DNA of 64,000 bases from Bog-756 sp963831535 (GTDB lineage Bacteria > Actinomycetota > Acidimicrobiia > Acidimicrobiales > RAAP-2): NCBI GenBank assembly GCA_963831535.1, contig CAWHQP010000006.1:62001-126000 (forward strand). The letters run 5' to 3'. Every line of letters starts with the position of its first letter. The first letter of the stretch is position 1. The position numbers were made by a program, and so were the translations under genes. The notes under the pieces were generated by a model. The model was given only the letters and a program-made list of their open reading frames with translations, did not search any database and was not told where the DNA came from. Shown in pieces: positions 62,661-64,000 of the stretch.

Positions 62661-63305
62661 TCAGCTGGGCCGAAGGATGATCGCCACCGCCTCGGGGATC
62701 GAGTGAACGGTGAACTCTGGCGAGAAGTTCAAGGCACTCCACTCCCGCCCCCTGCTCATCCAGATCGTCCGCAGGCCAGCGGCCAGCCCACCAGCCACGT
62801 CGGCTTCAGGCGAATCACCGACCATCCAGCCGTCGAGCGGAAGACCGCAGAGCCGGGCCGCCTCCTCGAAGATGGCCAGATCGGGCTTGTGTGCGCCGAT
62901 GGCCGACGAAATGCACACCGCATCGAACTCGTCTTCGATCCCCGCAGCCTCAAACTTTGCCCACTGGGAGGGAGGCCCATTGGTGACGACACCCACCTTG
63001 AACCCTGCTGCTCGTAGAGATCTGATTGCGGCGATCACTTCAGGCTCCACTTTGTACTTCGACGGATACTCGACGTCGTAGTCGGCAAGTAGATCGTCAA
63101 TCGAGATCCTTATGCCCAAATCCCTTCGTAACTCTTCGAAGAACTGTTCACGGGGGTTGTACCCGTCGCCGTCTGCTCGCTCGATGATGGACAACGCATC
63201 CCCACTGAGTCCGTGGGCTTCAAGGAACTGCTTCGTCCACAGAGCAAAGGCCTCCTCTCGATCTAGGAGTGTGTTGTCGAGATCGAAGAGTGCCAGAGCT
63301 GTCAC
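62661..63305 (-). CDS. HAD-superfamily hydrolase (214 aa)
   Basis: Motif I is LFDLDNTLLDRE (nucleophile Asp and acid Asp), motif II VGVVTNGPP, motif III the Lys in GAHKPDLAIFEE and motif IV MVGDSPEADVAGG. The helical cap between motif I and II (about residues 17-90) makes this a subfamily IA phosphatase. It removes phosphate from small molecules such as sugar phosphates or nucleotides; substrate unknown. Codon use is less GC-rich than in the preceding genes, so it may have a different history. Confidence 0.9.
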   Translation of the reverse strand: MTALALFDLDNTLLDREEAFALWTKQFLEAHGLSGDALSIIERADGDGYNPREQFFEELRRDLGIRISIDDLLADYDVEYPSKYKVEPEVIAAIRSLRAAGFKVGVVTNGPPSQWAKFEAAGIEDEFDAVCISSAIGAHKPDLAIFEEAARLCGLPLDGWMVGDSPEADVAGGLAAGLRTIWMSRGREWSALNFSPEFTVHSIPEAVAIILRPS

Positions 63306-63469
63306 TCACCCAGTATCGACGACGAATCGAGACAGCACCCGACGCGGGCGGTGGACTGTCCCCGAGGCGCCGGTCGAGGTCAGTTAGCCATTGGCGACCG
63401 ACGGGACTGGGATATCGCCTACACCCGGCGATGTGGGATACCCCCTGCGGCTCGGTCCCTTCCACGGCA

Positions 63470-63703
63470 TCAACGCCGCTTGCGCCGGTCATTCCTTGAC
63501 TGTGCTCGCTTTGCCTTCCGATTGCGACGGTTGGCATCACTATGACTCGTGTGCACCACGTGACTACGAGTCGGTTGTCCTTCGTGGCCGTGGTTGGCCT
63601 GGCCCTCACCCGTTGCCAGACTGTGGCGGCGACGGTTCATCGTTGTTATACCTCCGACGACAAGGACAACGGCGAGGAGGCTGAAGATCAACACGTAGAA
63701 CAT
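63470..63703 (-). CDS. Small membrane protein with basic tail (77 aa)
   Basis: An ATG begins one strong hydrophobic helix (MFYVLIFSLLAVVLVVGGI), then a hydrophilic His/Gly/Asn stretch and a very basic end (NRRNRKAKRAQSRNDRRKRR). The combination is unlikely by chance, but there is no clear ribosome site and the frame is short. If real it is a single-span protein with a nucleic-acid-like or lipid-binding cytoplasmic tail. Function unknown. Confidence 0.5.
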   Translation of the reverse strand: MFYVLIFSLLAVVLVVGGITTMNRRRHSLATGEGQANHGHEGQPTRSHVVHTSHSDANRRNRKAKRAQSRNDRRKRR

Positions 63704-64000
63704 ACGCCATTAGACCATGGACCCCGTCACGGGGGTCGAGCGATGTCCCGACCGATGCCCGTCCCACCATCCCGGCGATGGGGGACGGTATCTGCGCAGT
63801 CAACGGACGACTCCAGCCTGGGATAACGCCAAAGATCAATCGGAAGAGAGCACCTCGACCCAAGACTGCCCGAAAGGTGCGCCGACCGCCACACCTGAAC
63901 TGCCTAACAGCGCCATCTAGGCCGACAGCGTTCGGGAAGGCCCGTTAGTGGCAGTGATTCGGAGGGGGTACTGAACCTGCGAGTGCGGTTCCCAGATCGT
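63704..64000. other. 297-bp tail without a recognisable gene
   Basis: Overlapping short frames on both strands carry no motifs or ribosome sites. No tRNA folds from the last bases. The sequence is probably the upstream region of a gene beyond the window. Confidence 0.4.

Noticed and set aside
63704..64000. Possible tRNA on the minus strand at the right edge
   Set aside because: A GGTTCA-like T-loop is present on the minus strand but no T-stem or acceptor stem pairs.

Overview
The window is about 64 kb of GC-rich DNA that codes densely on both strands. It carries two WhiB proteins, a DivIVA-domain protein, a UPF0182 membrane protein, mycofactocin-type enzymes (MftD and a coupled SDR), a mycobacterial Sdh1-type succinate dehydrogenase and monomeric isocitrate dehydrogenase. 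Together these point to an actinobacterium. The style of the proteins (short ValS, MoxR/VWA pair, many lipoproteins) would fit class Acidimicrobiia, but that class assignment is inference. There is one tRNA (initiator Met). I see no rRNA, CRISPR array, prophage or intact insertion sequence.

Layout. 0-7 kb: end of a methyltransferase, a lipoprotein, GNAT, two hypothetical membrane proteins, an alpha/beta hydrolase, an aldo-keto reductase, a HIRAN-domain protein and two overlapping VOC proteins. 6.8-12 kb: SCP2-like gene and sdhB-sdhA-membrane anchor, divergent from a LysR regulator whose start codon lies in a textbook T-N11-A dyad. 12-16 kb: coupled MoxR ATPase and VWA protein. 16-19.5 kb: two whiB genes flanking a frameshifted formiminotransferase, then a frameshifted HtrA-type protease. 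19.6-30.4 kb: an envelope/proteostasis block (metalloprotease-like protein, catalytically dead HtrA, MreB, HEAT protein, PDZ-Lon protease, DivIVA fusion, UPF0182). It contains, scattered, the three genes that I recall as neighbours in mycobacteria (Rv3193c-Rv3195). 30.4-34 kb: initiator tRNA with terminator, then rifampin phosphotransferase with a rifamycin-associated element upstream. 34-40 kb: aldo-keto reductase, ECF sigma/anti-sigma-like/lipoprotein cassette, monomeric IDH. 40-43 kb: PhnZ-like oxygenase, mftD and mycofactocin SDR behind a palindromic operator. 43-51 kb: EAL-GAF phosphodiesterase, LtrA, UBP zinc finger, beta-propeller lipoprotein, and a wax ester/triacylglycerol synthase divergent from a lipase. 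51-56 kb: complete branched-chain-amino-acid-type ABC transporter with fused permeases. 56-64 kb: ValS and CysS divergent, cold-shock protein, acyl-CoA dehydrogenase with its own operator, HAD hydrolase and a gene-poor tail.

Four genes (formiminotransferase, HtrA, an envelope lipoprotein and ValS) are each intact except for one base. Because ValS is essential, residual sequencing or assembly error is the simplest common explanation, although true pseudogenes cannot be excluded for the other three.

The strongest novelty candidate is a 691-residue protein that joins an N-terminal DivIVA domain and long coiled coil to a C-terminal domain ending in a Cys/His motif like that of phage Mu F-type head-morphogenesis proteins. 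The best-supported regulatory finds are the rifamycin element, the LysR dyad and the palindrome upstream of the mycofactocin-linked SDR.
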